Part shown: one piece after another, positions 1 to 14,500 of the stretch | Position numbering within the stretch: position 1 is the stretch's first letter | How the letters are laid out: each line of letters begins with the position of its first letter | Notes under the pieces: model-generated | What the model was told of the DNA's origin: nothing | What the model saw: the letters and a program-made list of their open reading frames with translations, nothing else | The model's database searches: none | Program-made: the position numbers and the translations under genes | NCBI GenBank assembly: GCA_014904845.1 | Contig: MU119202.1 | Coordinates: forward strand, 620,001 to 684,000 | From: Acephala macrosclerotiorum | Taxonomy: Eukaryota; Ascomycota; Leotiomycetes; Helotiales; Mollisiaceae | DNA length: 64,000 nucleotides | Direction: 5' to 3'

Positions 1-1936
1 CATGAAATGACATGAAATGGTTGCGCTCTGCCATGAAAGTACAGGCCTAGAGGCTTCCAGTGATGGGCTTCGACTGCAAGCAGGAATTGGGTCGTCCCTC
101 GGGCTTTCTGGAGAGCCAAATGCCGTTGGAGCTCAAGGTCTCTCAGGCTAGGGAAGCAGGTACAAATAACCAACAAGCATGCATCAATACGGGGTCTTGC
201 GACTGGCAAAGATAGGACACAGCTCGAAACAACCAAAATCATTCTGCAACGGTAATCGAAAGGACTGCATAGAGAACAGGGACAGATACAAAACTTCAAA
301 TAACAGGACCAAAATATCAAGGCAAGAGTGTGTCAACTCCCAGAGCTGGGAATGATAGTTGGGAAGGTGGTATTTATGGGAGGAGCGTAGTATATGAGGA
401 CTTGAGGGTGTTTGCGCTGTATCGAAGCCTTTTCGAGTGCGTGATCCCCCTTGCAGTCAATAATCCGGGGTCGATCGCTGCCAAGATTCATTCATTGTAC
501 ATCTCAGCACGAGAAGCATCCGCGGCCGACTCGTAGTGAAGGGCAGAATATGGTAACCAAGGATAGAGAATTGTATAATCCCTTTTACATTTAGCCAGCC
601 TGGTTCCGACGAAAGAGAGGATTTCGTGGCTTGGATCGCTACTATAGTCGATGTGGTGTTATTGCAGGACGCGGATAGGCGTTGTGTTGCGAAAGCGATA
701 AGTCGCGGATTCGCAGATTCGGTGATGACTGCTTTTGCACGGCCGGTTACTCGCACATGAAGCATGAGGACAGAAAGAGGGAGTCTTTTGAAAGTTGAAG
801 GTTGAAATGAAGTCCAGAAAAGCACGGAGATTTCCGCGCTGTGGCCCACATCATGTGCCGTACACTGGACGGTCCCGACCCCCTTTTTCTCGCTGTTCCT
901 CTTCGTCTGGTTAGCAAAGAGGTTCACTCCAAATTCTTACCATTAACGCCGTCTCCGAGTATTGGCCGTAATCATGCATGCAGATTTTTGAATATGCTGG
1001 TCTCCGGCGGCTTACAGTACGACCTCGACTAACCATCGTGGAAGTCGATCTTCCGCACCGATCTCACCTTTTTGAGCACGTTCACTTCCACCCTCGAGGT
1101 CATATGGGGCCCCATCACGGAGATTTCATTATAAATGGAAGCAACGCGACTGGTTCTCTTCGCCTGGACAACCTAGAAATAGAAGTTCAGATGTCAGGTT
1201 TCGGAACGATAGCTGCATACCTACCCCTGAATGTCGAAACTCGACCCGTTTGCGAACCGACATGGCACAACGATAGGCTCGTTAACTCAATTTCACTCCC
1301 ACAAAAGCTAGATCGAGAAACATGGGACGGAGGTTCGATGTTTGAAGACTCCAAGACAGGGTGAGAAATGTCACCATGAGACCGCCATCACCACCCTCTG
1401 TCATCGGTTTCTGCTGTACCGCAAACAAACGTTCTCGATGTTTTGAGTACTTGATACTGTCCATGCTTCATGTTTGCACTCGGGCCGTCAGTGGGGACGA
1501 AGACAAGATGAACAGAATGTCATCCCATGAAGTTGATAAGCTTAGTTCGACGTTAGGTTGCGCGTTCGACGTCAACGTTGGGGGCGAGTGACATCGAAGG
1601 AAGGAAAAATGTCTAATATCCCCCTTCTTTATACCTTTTGCTGCGCAATTCATCACTTTATGGCTTTTATCGTGGGAAACGGGTTGATCTCAACCCGAAA
1701 AGCATCGGCGTCTAGAGCGCAGGGAGAAGAGAGTTTGTCTGCGCAAGGAGAAGGTGTTTATTTCGTACTTTAATACTTGAGGATTTCTCGCACAAGTAGC
1801 TTTTCTTGTGTGTGTTCATACCTGCTTTCACCTCATTCAGTACTTTCGTTCTTGCTGCCACTCTTTTATTGGCAAGTCCAGTAATTCACTCATTCATTTG
1901 TATCTGGTTATACACCGACTTGGTACTCTAGTCATA
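1..1936. other. Intergenic, no supported gene
   Basis: I see no convincing gene here. Open frames on both strands are short, lack family motifs and do not join into a spliced model. The last 100 bases are pyrimidine-rich and are probably the promoter and 5' leader of the secreted-protein gene that starts at 1937. Confidence 0.5.
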
Positions 1937-2791
1937 ATGTTGTTCAATACCATTCTTCTCCTTCCAGCTCTAACGCTCGTCGCCTCATCAATGGCTGCTG
2001 CAGTGCCTGTTTCTGCTTCTGCTTCTGCTACCATCCCGTCAGGAGTCGAGGTTATTGTCGAAGGCCAATCAACCGTCATTTTTGAGAACATCCAGTGCGG
2101 GAACGAAAACCGTGGACTGAAGCCAATCTGCCCTCACCTGAACAAGACCGAAGACCATGGCTGCATCCGGTGTAAGTACTAGCCACCTGATAGCACGAAC
2201 CTCGCTGACGGTACTTCGCCAGATGTCAAAGGTTTTGATGTTACTGGAGTGGTCACCGAAGTCGACCTCACGTTCCCGGAGATTCAAGGTATGTCGACAC
2301 TTTCCTAAATACGGTGACCTCGCTGACAAGAAAGACTCATGCGACTGCATCCAAGCATGCTTGAATCGTCCAGGAACTTGCGCTGCCTATGTATGGAAGT
2401 TCAGCACACCAGCCAGTGTTGCAGCAGGTCACCGAACTTGCACTTTATGTAAGTTCAGCCCATCTTCAACCCACAGGACGCATCGCTAAGACCAAATAGA
2501 TTCACAATTCAACCTCCCAGCCCAAGTTGCGATCGCGATAGACGTTGCGAATACGACCAACATGAACATCAACGCCGAAGAGCTCGTTGCAAATGGGAAT
2601 AATCCACAGATGGGTGCACTGGTCCCGCAGACATTCATGGATGCGAATCTCAACACTACTGTTGATAAGGATGCTGTTTCTGGGTAGGAATCTTCCACAC
2701 CCATTTCAAGAAATGTTCTTTTTATTGAGTTGAATGCTAACCTGTCTGTAGTGAGGTCTGGCAACTGTCTACCGGCAAAGCGATATGTTAG
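1937..2791 (+). CDS. Small secreted PAN/Apple-like cysteine protein
   Basis: Five exons, 1937-2171, 2223-2288, 2335-2448, 2500-2683 and 2752-2791, join in frame to a 212-aa protein. The N-terminus is a classic signal peptide (MLFNTILLLPALTLVASS, then an Ala-rich cleavage region), so the product is probably secreted. Exons 3-4 carry a cysteine pattern C-x-C-x3-C-x6-C-x2-Y-x-W, then G-x-R-T-C-x-L-Y-S-x-F-N, which is how fungal PAN/Apple-like domains look. All four introns have GT-AG ends (51, 46, 51 and 68 nt). Intron 4 has a TGCTAAC branch site. The second acceptor was chosen at 2334 because only it restores the Q-D-S-C-D-C frame. PAN domains bind protein or carbohydrate; the partner here is unknown. 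A secreted adhesin-like or effector-like role is inference only. Confidence 0.75.
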
Positions 2792-3721
2792 ATTTCGCGA
2801 AAGCCGACAATAAGGCACTGAGAAAGCGGAGTCAAGAACCGGAGATGCATAATGCGGGCATACATTCAATGGACCTGGCGTTCAAACACCGGGCTAGGAT
2901 ACATCCATAATTAGAAAATCGTACAGCAAGGACTTACGACCGAGCTCTTTCAATTCTTAGCATAGAAATTATCTACGCTGTACAAATTTATGTTCTGCTT
3001 GCCGTGGGACCGTAGCAGCTTTATCCCGATGACAATTTTACTGTTTGTGCTGTTCTCCTTTCTCAATTGTCGACATTTGCATTACCATCACCTACACCAA
3101 GTGGTGCACTTTATCGCATGTCCCTTCTACGCAATAGAGATTCTTTCGATGTCAAACTTTTCCTGCTGGTGGACTTGGTAACATTACTCAATATGAGATG
3201 CACCTGACCCTCAGAGGGATCCGCTTCGACCTCCCTCGTCTAGGCACAAAATTAAGCTTTTCTTAGTGGTAATCAGGAGGTCTGCAATTTTCTTTCCTAA
3301 TATATATTAGGTTCCATTCTAATCCTTATAATTGCGCTTAATCATTTATAATATTATGTATACTTAAAATGAAAAAAAATTATATAATTTACATCCTTTG
3401 GTTCCAACAACCAACCTCAACTCCGCGCTCTCTTTCCCTGGAGTTAGCTGAGAAACTTTCTGGAAAAGCCCAGTTGATCCTGTTCATGTCCATTCCATAG
3501 GAGGGCATATCAGATGAAGTCACTGCAGCGGCGCTGTGGCAGAGATGATCGTATATGTATTCGTTACTCGTAAAGCCGCCTCGAAAAAGATATCTGCACC
3601 AACTACTAGCGAAAAGTAAAGCAAAGCCAAGAGCAGTACCAAATTAAACCTTCAACCTCAAATCCCATTGCCCTCGCTTTCATAGACTCCTGAAGACAAT
3701 CATCCCCCCCCCCCCAAATAT
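2792..3721. other. Intergenic with AT-rich island
   Basis: No gene is supported. Bases 3291-3400 are strongly AT-rich and include a perfect 16-bp palindrome, CCTAATATATATTAGG, at about 3296-3311. This is much richer in A+T than the flanks and could be a RIP-mutated repeat relic. A run of about 12 C residues lies near 3704-3715, just downstream of the RdRP stop codon. Confidence 0.45.
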
Positions 3722-6700
3722 TCAGTATAAATGCAGTCTCTCAACCTCCCTCAAACAAACAGCGGCAGCGACATACTTAAAGCTCAGAAGCTGCTCCCTT
3801 CTCTTGTGTGAAGTTTTATGTTCTAGACTGACCGCCAGGCAAGCCATACTTCGCTCCAAAGCTTCATTTGTCGGCTCGGAGCCATCTTTGACGATGCAGT
3901 TCACGATGAAAGCGGCATCTTCATCGAACTTTTCCTTCATGCTGATAGAGAGCTCACGCTGATTCTTACTCTGTGCGCCGGTCTTACCAAGGATATTTCC
4001 TATGAAGGCTTCTAGCTCGGTCAATGGACGAAGCGGGTGCTCGCTGTAATTTGTCATGATATTCGAGAGAGCCTCTTCATACCTAAGTAGTGAAGTCGTC
4101 AACGAAACGAAGATATTGTGGATTCAGAGAACTAACATATCACGAATGTCTCTTGCCCATTCTGTTTTGTGTTTCCACTGGATCAACCGGCACTGCCGTT
4201 GAACGTACGCCCAAACAGCATCCACGACTGTTGATCGACTAGTGATTCCTTGGTTTGAGGCACGATGCTTGATTTGGTCAAAAATCCGACGCTCGTCGAT
4301 GGCACGGTAGAGTTTGCCGAGGACCTTGTGGCTTTCATAGTATCTGTACGTCGAGAAATCATCGTCTTCGTCACCTTGGTCATCTGGATCTTGGTATTGA
4401 TCATCCTCAAAAGAAACACCGCCCCGCTCCTCGATTTTGACATGCGGACCTGGGGCCTCGAAGTCAGGACGCCAGCGGTCATATTTTGGCATCTTCGTGG
4501 ACACCTAGAAAAAGAAAAAAGAGAAACCAGTATGTCAGCAATAAACCACTGGTCAGTTCGCTATGCTAAACTTACTGCAATTCCTGTTTTAGAGAAGTCG
4601 ACCGCGGTGGAGTGCATTTCGGCCAAGGTAATACAATCTGGGTCGCATGTTCCATTTGGTTTTTGATCAGCTAGCACTCGATGTAAGACCGCAATACGCC
4701 CAAGCTGATCAGTTTCCATGAATTTGATGAAGAAATCAGTCATATCAGCCCGCTCTACCGGGCGGTCGAGCTCTTCAGGTTTTTGACGCGGATAATCTGC
4801 TGGCTCGAAGTATTGGGTGGGCTGGGCGTTTTCATCCCACATAACGTAGTACCTATCTCCATCCAAATCACCGCCACTGAGCTTACTTGGTAGATCTCGG
4901 GGTCCCTTGCTACTGAAACAGATGCAGTTTGAAAGCGCTAGGAGTGGGGAGCCAGGTGGTGGCATAACCCCGTCCGCCAATTGCACATCACCAGGATGGA
5001 GAGCGGGAGCTCGTGATATAATCAACCCCCGTCGGACAAGCGCGCTCGAAATACCATCTACAGTGACTGAGCAGTAGATTTGGCCCTCTTCCAAGAACCC
5101 CGTCTCATCCATCAACCCATGTAGATGCCAGCCTTTCTCAACAGGAATTCTAGTCTTGTGCTTCAGGAGGCGGAGTTCGACCAATACGGCCATCTCCAAC
5201 ACATCACGTAAGAATCCGTCATTTCGGAAATCTAGATTGAGCATAGCTAGTTTGTTGATGAGCCAGGGAAGGTGAATCGTATCGCCGATCGACTGTCGCC
5301 TCAGGAAACTGGAGGCGTTAATAGGACTTGCTGTGATCATGCGCAGTCGTTCTACCTCTCGCGCCTGAAGGTTCAGGAAGAAACTCTCGTCAACACCCAT
5401 ATCCTCCAAGATCTTTATGAATTGTCGATTCAGGTACATAGGCAAAGGCTTATAAGCTGCATCACAGATTTCGATGTCTGTTGATGTCGAACCATGGAAC
5501 TTAATCATGGATGGGCGCAAGACAAGGGCATCTCCTCGGAGTCGAGGGTCAAATGATATCATGCCTTTTGCACCTACATGCCTATCAGCTGTATCAATCG
5601 GAGAGACTGCAGAACTGCATACCTCGGTACCGAATTTGGAAGAGGGTGGGCTTGACCAGACGGGCCCTGGGGAGACTCTCGCGTATCCTGTGCATGACAG
5701 AATACGACATCGTTCCAACACCATCGCTGAAGACCCGACGATTTCTTTCTACGTCTTTTCCGTTTTGAACAATCTCGGGTTTGATCGCAACAGCCGTCCG
5801 AGTATCTGAAAACGCCTGTCCGATTCTTGCTGCACATTTTGCAGGACATCGAATATCAGAGAAGTTGCCAAGATCTTTGATGATCATCCTATCCCATAAA
5901 AATTCCCCTCCATAAAAGAACGGTGCCATGAACCAGCAGGACTGAGAACGAAGAGACGAGTGCGAAAATCCAAGAAATGCATATTCCCGTCCTGCGATAT
6001 TGATTCCGTTTTGAAGTATATCTTTGAAGCGACCATTGAAAATCTTCTCATTCGATACACGAGGACTGAACCGGACTGGCTGGCCATCCTCGTCGCAAAA
6101 CTGCACTCGAAGAAAATATTCGTGGTGGTTTGGATACTTTCGCAGGACCCGATTATTGCTTTCGGCTTCTGGTCCGTATAGATGTATTCCCGTGGGAGTG
6201 ACTTTGGCCCTGTGGATGATTGCCAAGTTTTCAGACGCCTTGGTTTCTTCATCAATAGCAAGTGCTTCTCGTCTGCACTGCTTTTCATTTTCCTTCAAGA
6301 GGTCAACCAATTCCTCTAGCTGAAATTCCGTCGCTTCAGTCTCAGGTCCGGGAAACTGAATCTGGTTGAACAATTTCCGAACGGTACTGACACAAACGGC
6401 CATTGGAGTTCGAGTTGTCATGTCCTTAATCTCTGGTAGCAGTTGCAGTACAGTGAGAGGAGGGAGGTAGGCGTCTTGTGCGAGCTTCTGGATCTGGAAT
6501 AACAGCACAAATGGAAGCCCGACGGCCGAACCTGAGAGGGTCTGTTGCAATCTACCAAATCCAGCGGCAAATGATTCTCGGGGTTGGCGGATGTGTGTTT
6601 TCCGAGGAATTATTGCTGGCATTCCGTGTGCTTTTCGGAGAGAGTGCATACGATCTCCTACGTCACTTCTTGCAGAGGGTCCCGACAGATCTGTTTTCAA

Positions 6701-7447
6701 CACGATACGATACACAAGGCAACTTCCCGCAATCTTTTTGTGTTCATCATCAATGCAGGGTAGCCGATGCCGCTCTGGATCATTCTTAGGAGGTTGTCGA
6801 AATTGGATGCTGAGCTGAGCCATGAGGTCGGCGAGTGGGTCGTAAATCTTCTGGAAGAAACGGGGAGGTTCGTGCATGGAGAAGATGAACGACGAGGTGG
6901 ATCCCTCTTCCATGGTGATACTCAAGGTCCCAAAATATCGAAAGTCGATTCGAAGGCTAGTGTCGGATGTCAAGATCATGCTCCGCTCCCCAAACTTTGC
7001 AGTCCCATTCCACTCCCATGTCAATTGAGGTTCGAATACCAAATCCGCTTTGACGTAACTCCAAGCACCACAGGAAATAGAAGAGCAATTGAAGATGGCT
7101 GGGAGTATTTGAGGAACTTTGGAATGTTCAATCGTCGCAAGAGTCGCGGTTTGGCGATCTTTCTCTTCTTTATCGAGGACTCTGATCAAGAATGAGTTCA
7201 CCTCTCTTCTGCTTTTCTGACAATAGATTGGCTGGCCGAGAAACCTAAGTTTCTGGAACTGGCCGTAATGGAGCAAGAACTTCTCTCCGTCGTTAATGTG
7301 GAGAAATGTCAATGACGCGAAGGGCTTGCCTCGCGGCTTTTGGCAGTGCACACAATGAATCGAATGCTTCAGGAAGTGCGGCTTGAAGAAATTTCTCAGG
7401 GCGTTCTCCGTGCTCTGCCGCGGGACGTTGGATACATGAACCTCCAT
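3722..7447 (-). CDS. RNA-dependent RNA polymerase (RNA silencing)
   Basis: Four exons on the minus strand, 7447-5623, 5573-4576, 4504-4137 and 4082-3722, join to 1183 aa. The three introns (49, 71 and 54 nt) have GT-AG ends and restore frame across conserved blocks. The catalytic double-psi barrel signature G-G-D-L-D-G-D lies near residues 841-847 and places it in the eukaryotic cellular RdRP family (QDE-1/SAD-1/Rdp1). Other family blocks are V-T-P-T-G-I near 415, F-S-D-G-V-G-T-M near 580, R-G-A-K-G across the first intron, L-R-P-S-M-I-K-F, and D-F-S-K-T-G before the second intron. The first 70 residues look RRM-like, as in several RdRPs. The enzyme copies single-stranded RNA into dsRNA for Dicer, acting in quelling, meiotic silencing or heterochromatin. 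Which fungal paralogue clade it belongs to I cannot decide. Confidence 0.93.
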
Positions 7448-8518
7448 GGTTACACAAGGAGGGTTTTCGATTTGCGATCAGGCCACACAAATGAGTAGTT
7501 TAGTGGGACCAGATATTTGCTCTGCACGATGCCAGCCTCGTCAAATGTCGCATTTCTAGAACATATGTTTGCGCACAACGAACATTTAATGAAAAAAGAA
7601 CGAAATATAAGTCCTCATATAGTACTATATCGACAGATTTGATGCAAGCTCACTTACTAGAGCTATGATCAATGTAAGAGAAAGAAGGTGGAGAAGTTCT
7701 CGAAGCTGAGGTTTTGCATTACTCCGCATGCGCGGCAAAGCTATTCCTTATTTGGACGTTCCCGCAGGCGGGCGCTCCCATGAAGAACTGCGCTAAAGGA
7801 GTTAAGGTGATACAAACTCACGTGTTATTCAAGCCCCAGCCTAGGGGCTACACAACTCGCATATTCAAACTACTCTTCTCTCTCCTATAGAAAAAATCAG
7901 ATTCGTCAGAGGATTCAGCGTCAACATTGTGGTGCTGTGACGTTTCTAGAGCTGATGGGGGTCATCCATTTCCAAATTCAATTTAAGGCTCGGGCCCAAA
8001 AACGCCAAGCCACCTACCCCACCCCAACTAACAACCTTCATTCTCGCCAACGGTTAACTCCACTCCTAAAACGAGCCGCTCAAATTTCTCTCAATCTTTC
8101 TCCCCATGAGCACCGCAACCTTCATCGAACTTGTCTCATTCTATTGACCATAGCAAGTCGTCACTGCTCAATGTGAGCCAAGCTTTAGGATGATTTCGAG
8201 TGCGTCACAGAACACTGTCGGGCGTGTCACTGCATCATATCATCGCGAATTATTAATGGCTCCTCAACCTCCAATGAAAGTAAGGACGCCCCCTACATGG
8301 ACTGTGTTACATCGATCGACTTATCAACTCCAGACACGATGACTACGGGTTATGTGGTCGACTATCTGCAAGATTGTTATACGACCCCATGTATGGTGAA
8401 GAGTTCCAGCCTTCCTTAAACTGTTCCCCATAGTGCGCCTTATCTCCTCCGCTTCCGTCAGACATCCCATTTCTTTCTTCTCGACATATTTCAGCCTCCT
8501 TGATCGACACTGGCAACC
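7448..8518. promoter_or_regulatory. Shared intergenic promoter region, RdRP / DUF3638 gene
   Basis: This 1.07-kb stretch separates two divergently transcribed genes, so it must hold both promoters. I see pyrimidine-rich leader sequence before the start at 8519 but no motif I would name. No additional gene is supported in it. Confidence 0.5.
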
Positions 8519-11500
8519 ATGGCCTTGCTCGAGTCGGTCTTCAACCATTTAGTCCTGCCGCCCAAGCTGCCCGGACAGCGGGATATAGACATCGAGAGCA
8601 TTGAACAGAACATCCTAACTCGCCTCATACGTGCCTGCGATATCCTCGGCAAGTTCATAGACCAACAATTTGCGGAAACATGGGCTTCTCTTCGCCATTC
8701 TCTCCGCGTTTGCCTCAATATCAATCCGGGCCGTCTTGAGAAGGCATCACTGCTGCAAGAATTCCGCAATCTCCAACGAAATGATCTACTCATCTTGCAT
8801 GTGGTGGAACAGAATGCGGCACTCCTTATTCGACATCATATCAAGTACGTATCACAACTCAAGAAAGTACCACCCAAGTTCCGACTGAAGCAAATATTGT
8901 AGTGACCGTGTAGATACTGTTATTTTTGAAGCTTTCGAAGCATCGCCTTCTTCTGAGGACGTCCTCGCCGCTGAAAATGCACTCCAGTGGGACTTCCCTG
9001 GCCGCGCTGTCGAGATACCTTTCGACGAATTTCTCAAGGAGAGTTTCCAGGAGAGCCTTGCTACCTTTCTGGAGCAAGCTAGCATGGAGTCTCTGAGGCG
9101 CTTCGAGGCACGTTCTGCCAAGGCGAAAGTCTCCGTCATCGAGGCACGGGGTACCACCGACCCAGCTCTCGTTACGCAGATGCTTATGCCCTTGCTTGAG
9201 GCGGTCGGATCCTCTGTCGATGTGCCCAGAATAAGAAAGCGAGTGCGGGACGATGTCAATATACAAAACGCAGAGCTACCGTGGAGAAGACTGCCGCTCT
9301 GGCTTATCCTCCGCATTGCCACTCAGCGTCAGCTCTGCCTTGCCCTTGGGATCCAGACTGGACGGGCTTGCTACAAATTACTCATTTGCACTCTCCTTGC
9401 TCAGCTTCTTGAGGATTGTGCTGGCCAGCTTGCTCCGGAGTTGACAATGATGCTCAAAGCCAAGTTGTGCCGCCGTCTTGCGAAGCTGGAAATGGACAAG
9501 ACTCGGATCGACTCCATCTCTCCTGTCTACAAGCGGCTCTTTGAGTCGATCGGTCTAATGTTGAAGGGGACTATTGAAAAGGCTACAGAACAGGTCGAAT
9601 CAGCCTGGACTAACTTCAAGATAACAATCGCACGATCTATACCCACGCTCCCGCCTCGCGCCGACGAGCAGGCTCTCTATCTTTCTCTTCCAAACAGCAA
9701 GAGATACCTTTACAATCTTTTCACATTACCTCATGCCCAACGGAGAGACCCTCCATCGTTGCATATTCCTTCATCGAGTGATAGCACGATAGAACAAGTC
9801 ACAAAGTTCACTAATCGCTACTTCGGCTTGACCGGATTAGAGAGTAGCATCGAGATAGGACGAACATTAGCACCCGAGCGCGTGGCGGATTGCCAAGCTC
9901 GTTGTCTTGAGCTAGCGAAGTCGATTGTCGATTTGTTTACCGCAGTTGGGGATGCTTATGACTCCAATCCGGAGCAAATGAGCATTTTCATCTTGAATTT
10001 ATTTGACCTCTGGATCCAAATGGATGAATGTGCTGTCAGAGCCTGCCCTCTCCTCCGCGACTATGCCCCGGTCTTTAGGCCCGAGCTGCTGGACGTCTTG
10101 CACATCCCTACGTTATCAAGCATGCAGCGCCTCCAAGATATTCAGAGACATCTCTGGAGCAGATATAACAATTGTCAGTTTGCTCACAAGACAATTTTCA
10201 GCGAACCCGATAAGAACTGCTTCGCTGCGCGATATCTAGAGCAGTCTGCTCAGTTGCGCGGCCTACGAGAAAAGATCGAGAAAGCCTCAAGTAGGTCGCG
10301 CGAAAACAAGACATATGAATGGAACAACGCTTGCGGTAAATACGACAATCTCAGCCAGAAAATCTCCGATGGTACTTGTGTTTGCTCGACTAATTATGAT
10401 GGGTCTCGCAACGTCAAAGGATGTACGAAGTGCTGGCACAAGCGCTGCCGGAAGCGAATGAAAATCGCTGCCCACGAAGACTTCCTCCCTGAAAACGATG
10501 CTCAGAAAGCGGCGGTACTATTTGAACTCCAAAATCCAAGCTTCCTGACGGCGTATCGAGATGCCACATTCAGAATATTCAGCAATCTGGGGCACCCGAG
10601 CAAGCCCAGTGCCCCCTCGCCACCGGTTATGCTGCTGAAAGACTACCCCCAGCTTCAAGGCTACATGAAGTCAACTGTAAACAGTGTCTCGCTTGCGTCA
10701 ACAAAGAAATCCTTTCTCCAGACCCATTTCAAGGCGTTCAAAATGAAGGTCGACCTATCTGATATTCTCTTACCGCTAGGACTAGACTTTGCATACTACG
10801 ATATCAAATCAGGAGTATGGTTGAGAGACCTCGACAAACAATTGACATTTCAACACCTCTGTGGAATCCATGTTCCACGCAGTCTGCAAACCTCAGTCAT
10901 TCCAACGTTGGTACATCCCGCTCCCAGCACCGATGGGCCATCATCCTATGAGATCATGGCCAGTCAAACCAAGTGCCCGTCAGACATTTCCATTCACGAG
11001 TTCACAAGTTATCAAAGATTGCTCTCTGGGAAGACTCGTCGCTGGTTGACTATGCTAGTGGAGTTGGGTGCATCGAACCTAAACTTCAGCGCTGAAGACA
11101 CTATGCATATCTTCAACCAACTCGCCGTGCAAGCAGGGCCAGCGCAAAATGAAACCGACCTTCTACGCGACGCTCACTTAGTCTTCCAGGATCAGTCTTT
11201 TTGCCAGCGCTTGGCGGAACAGATCGATAGCCGTCTTCGCAATATAGCCACTAATTGGCGCGAGATGTATTGTATGGAGGTGCTCATCACCCTAAGCCTT
11301 CGGCTCTTTCAGTTGACTTCTAGCCGAGATCGTCAATCCGCAGAAAGGCTGCTCAAGGCCGCGCGTGAGTCAACTTTGCAGTGGATCTCCCACCTCCGTG
11401 ACGAGGTTAGGAATGCAGCCGAGGCCGACGCAGCTGCGAGGGCGGCAAGGTACGGGTTTTGGGCTGCTCTGCTCTGTCGAAGGACCTTCACTACCTTTGT

Positions 11501-14500
11501 TGACTCGGGTTCCAATATAAATGCAGAGGATCTATGTGCCTTTGTCCAAGCCTCGGTGGCTTTGCAAGAGAATCTTGTGGTCGATCTTACGAAGCTGCCC
11601 TTGAACCTAAAAAATATGCTGGTCAGAGATATGAAAATGTCATATCGGATACGGCGACTCATTCAACATTCTATTGAATCCAATCCTGACAGCTTGGGGG
11701 ATGCAATCAACAAGACTTGGTCCGATCTTGGTAATTCAACTGGGAGGACTTACACTCGTTGGCAGTTCCTTTCCTCCCCGAACAAAAGATGGGTCGTGTC
11801 GGTCATCACTAGTACGACCAACAAGTTCATCGTCTCTCAGGTAGTCCACTACAACTTCGTTGAGGGACACCTGCTGGTGGACGGGAAGCCATTGGGGAGA
11901 CTGCCCTTAGACATCAGAGAATCGGAGGACGTCAAGGAGCTTTTCGAAAACCAGCACCTTCTAACCTTTCCCTCATCATTGAGCGGCATGAGTCACGTCT
12001 TGGCAACTCGTATGCGCGGTAATGAAGTCCATTTTGGTCTTCGCGGAAAGAGCGTGGTTATTCGAGCTCTTATCAGAGACAGTCTTCTGGAGTATGTTCC
12101 TCGACGTGTATTTATGGACAACGACAACTTTGATCTGCCCTCAGGTCTAATCGAAAACTGCGTACACTGGCTTAATCTCCGTACAAGGCGCCTGGAGATC
12201 CGACGAAAACCTTTCATCTGGAAGACTAGGCAGAGTGACTGGATTCTGGACGTCTTCAATCGCCGGGCGCAGCGAAATAGGGTATTGTTGGTTGATCCCC
12301 ACTCAGATCTCTGCAAACGTGTGGCTGGAATCTTCCGCCACTTCGAAGATCCCCAACGGTTGACCGTCTTCCAGCCCGCAGTAGGCAAGCTTTCGGTTGA
12401 GATGCGGCACCTCGAGCTCTCTTTCTTTGTCAATCAAAGCAGACTTCTTGAGTGCCGAGAACTGCACGCAGAGATCGATCCTAACCAAGACGCGGGGACG
12501 CTTTACGGATTCCTGAGCAAGATTGTGCTTCGCGACGTAGCCGATCCTGGGCGGCGAAGTATAATTGCTCCGCTGGGAAAGCTGACCTGCAAGCGTCATG
12601 GTATGCATGTTGCGGTTCGAGCGAGCAGCACCACCGAATATGGCAGGTTCGGAATCGACAATGTTCTGGGACGATTGTCGTGTCCGCCTGAGCCGCGCTT
12701 ACTCTACTCCAAAGCTCAGTTCCATGCATTCACCTCATTCGTTTTGCCCGATCCTCTCACTGGGCGCACTGGCACAGAGGAAGCTCTCCACACGCTCGGA
12801 TCAGGCTATTGCCAGCCCTGGACGCCATTGGTTGACGTTCTCACCTCCATTCTGAAAGTCATCGGCAGCCTAAGCCCGCGTAGAGAGTATTATCCCAAGG
12901 ACAAGAGACGCCTGCAGACCGTTACCTGGGACCAACGCCTAACCATAAGCGTTCAACACGATAGCTATGAGGGTCTCGCCCAAAAGATACTGGCCAAATC
13001 AGACCGGCTCCGGGCCTTTACCGCGGACGAAGACGAAGTGAGAGATTTTGACATCGAGTTCCCTTCCCACCTTCGAAGGCGCGGTGAAATTCGGCGTCTT
13101 CTTTACGAGCGCAGTATTTCTAATCTGGGCGGATTGATAACCGAGAAGGACATGGTGTACAATCCTAGAGATCGACAGGCGAGTTTGCCCCAAGCCACCA
13201 ATGTTTACCAAACCGTGCGACTTGTTCGCAAGCAACCGTTTCGGGCCCATATGACAAGAGGGCTGGCAGCTATTCTTCAAGACTGGAAGTTGATCGGTGG
13301 ATTTCACCACACCAGCTCTGATTCAGAAAGCACTTCGAATTGTCTTAGCGATTTGATGGAGAACAATATCGGCGAGCAATGGGGCACTCTCATGAATCTT
13401 TGCCGACATACTGATCCCCAGGATCCGTATAGGTTGATATTTCGACTGGGTCTCTTGTCATTTGGCACAAAGCCTGACATGAACGCGATCCGGTCAATGA
13501 TCGCATTCGGTTGCCTGGATGAATTGAAAGCCTTACAGCCGCCACTCAGTCCTTGTTTTGCTGGGTTCAAGCTCTACGCATCCCCAACGCTTGAATCGCT
13601 TCTGAAATTCATCGCAGTCGACTATCCCATTGTTGTACCGGATGCTAGAAAGAGTAAAAGAGAGCAAGATCGGTTTCAAGAGAAGCATCGAATCCTGTGC
13701 GAGGTTGAAGGGAGACGCTTAGCCTCTTTTCTCTTAAAGCAGTGGCCCAGCTCGGAACCATCAGTAGACGAATTCGAATCAACGATGATTAATGTCGACC
13801 TAGCCTTGGAAAGAATTCTCCCTGAGTGGCAGCGCTTACATCGGAATATGGACCTTTCGGAGTATGTTATTCAAGTTCAGGAGATCTTAGATCGTTACAA
13901 AGGCGCGAACGACACGTCAGTGCCGCGAGTTTGGAATAAGGAACCTGCAGCCTTCCATACGCCTGACCGAGGTTCTGCTATTCCATCACTACCAGATCTT
14001 CTAGTGAAATGCGCACCTCTTACTTTAGGCCACTTGTCTCCCAATAATGGAGTGATTGTGAGCAATGGTCTACCCCGAGGTGTGCATCCGCCCAGCGAGC
14101 GGGACGATATTTCCCGCAAGGCTACTCCATCCAAGGAATTTATTGAGCTAGGTAAAATTTTAGATCTATTCACCAGATCGCCGGATGTCCTGCGGCAGGA
14201 ATATGGAAATGACTTGAAGAAGAGTCATCTTGCTCTAGAGAACGTCAGCTGCCAGCCCCAGCTTCAAGAGACGCCGCCAGGCGTCGATGTTGTTAAAGAG
14301 GACATCGGAAAGGCTCGGGCGGCTCTGAATCATGAGTTTGAACGCATTCAGAATACCTTCTCCGCCAAGGACGATCGCTTCCAATGGCTTCAGCTAGGTA
14401 GCTTATGGCCATGCACCTCTCCGATAACAATTCTTGAGCAGCTGCGTTCAAGTTCTGATCACCAATTCGGAACCAATATGAGAGAAGGTTTGGTTTCGTA

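Noticed and set aside
457..927. Minus-strand open frame of 156 codons near the left edge
   Set aside because: No domain, no plausible neighbours by splicing, and amino-acid make-up like random sequence.
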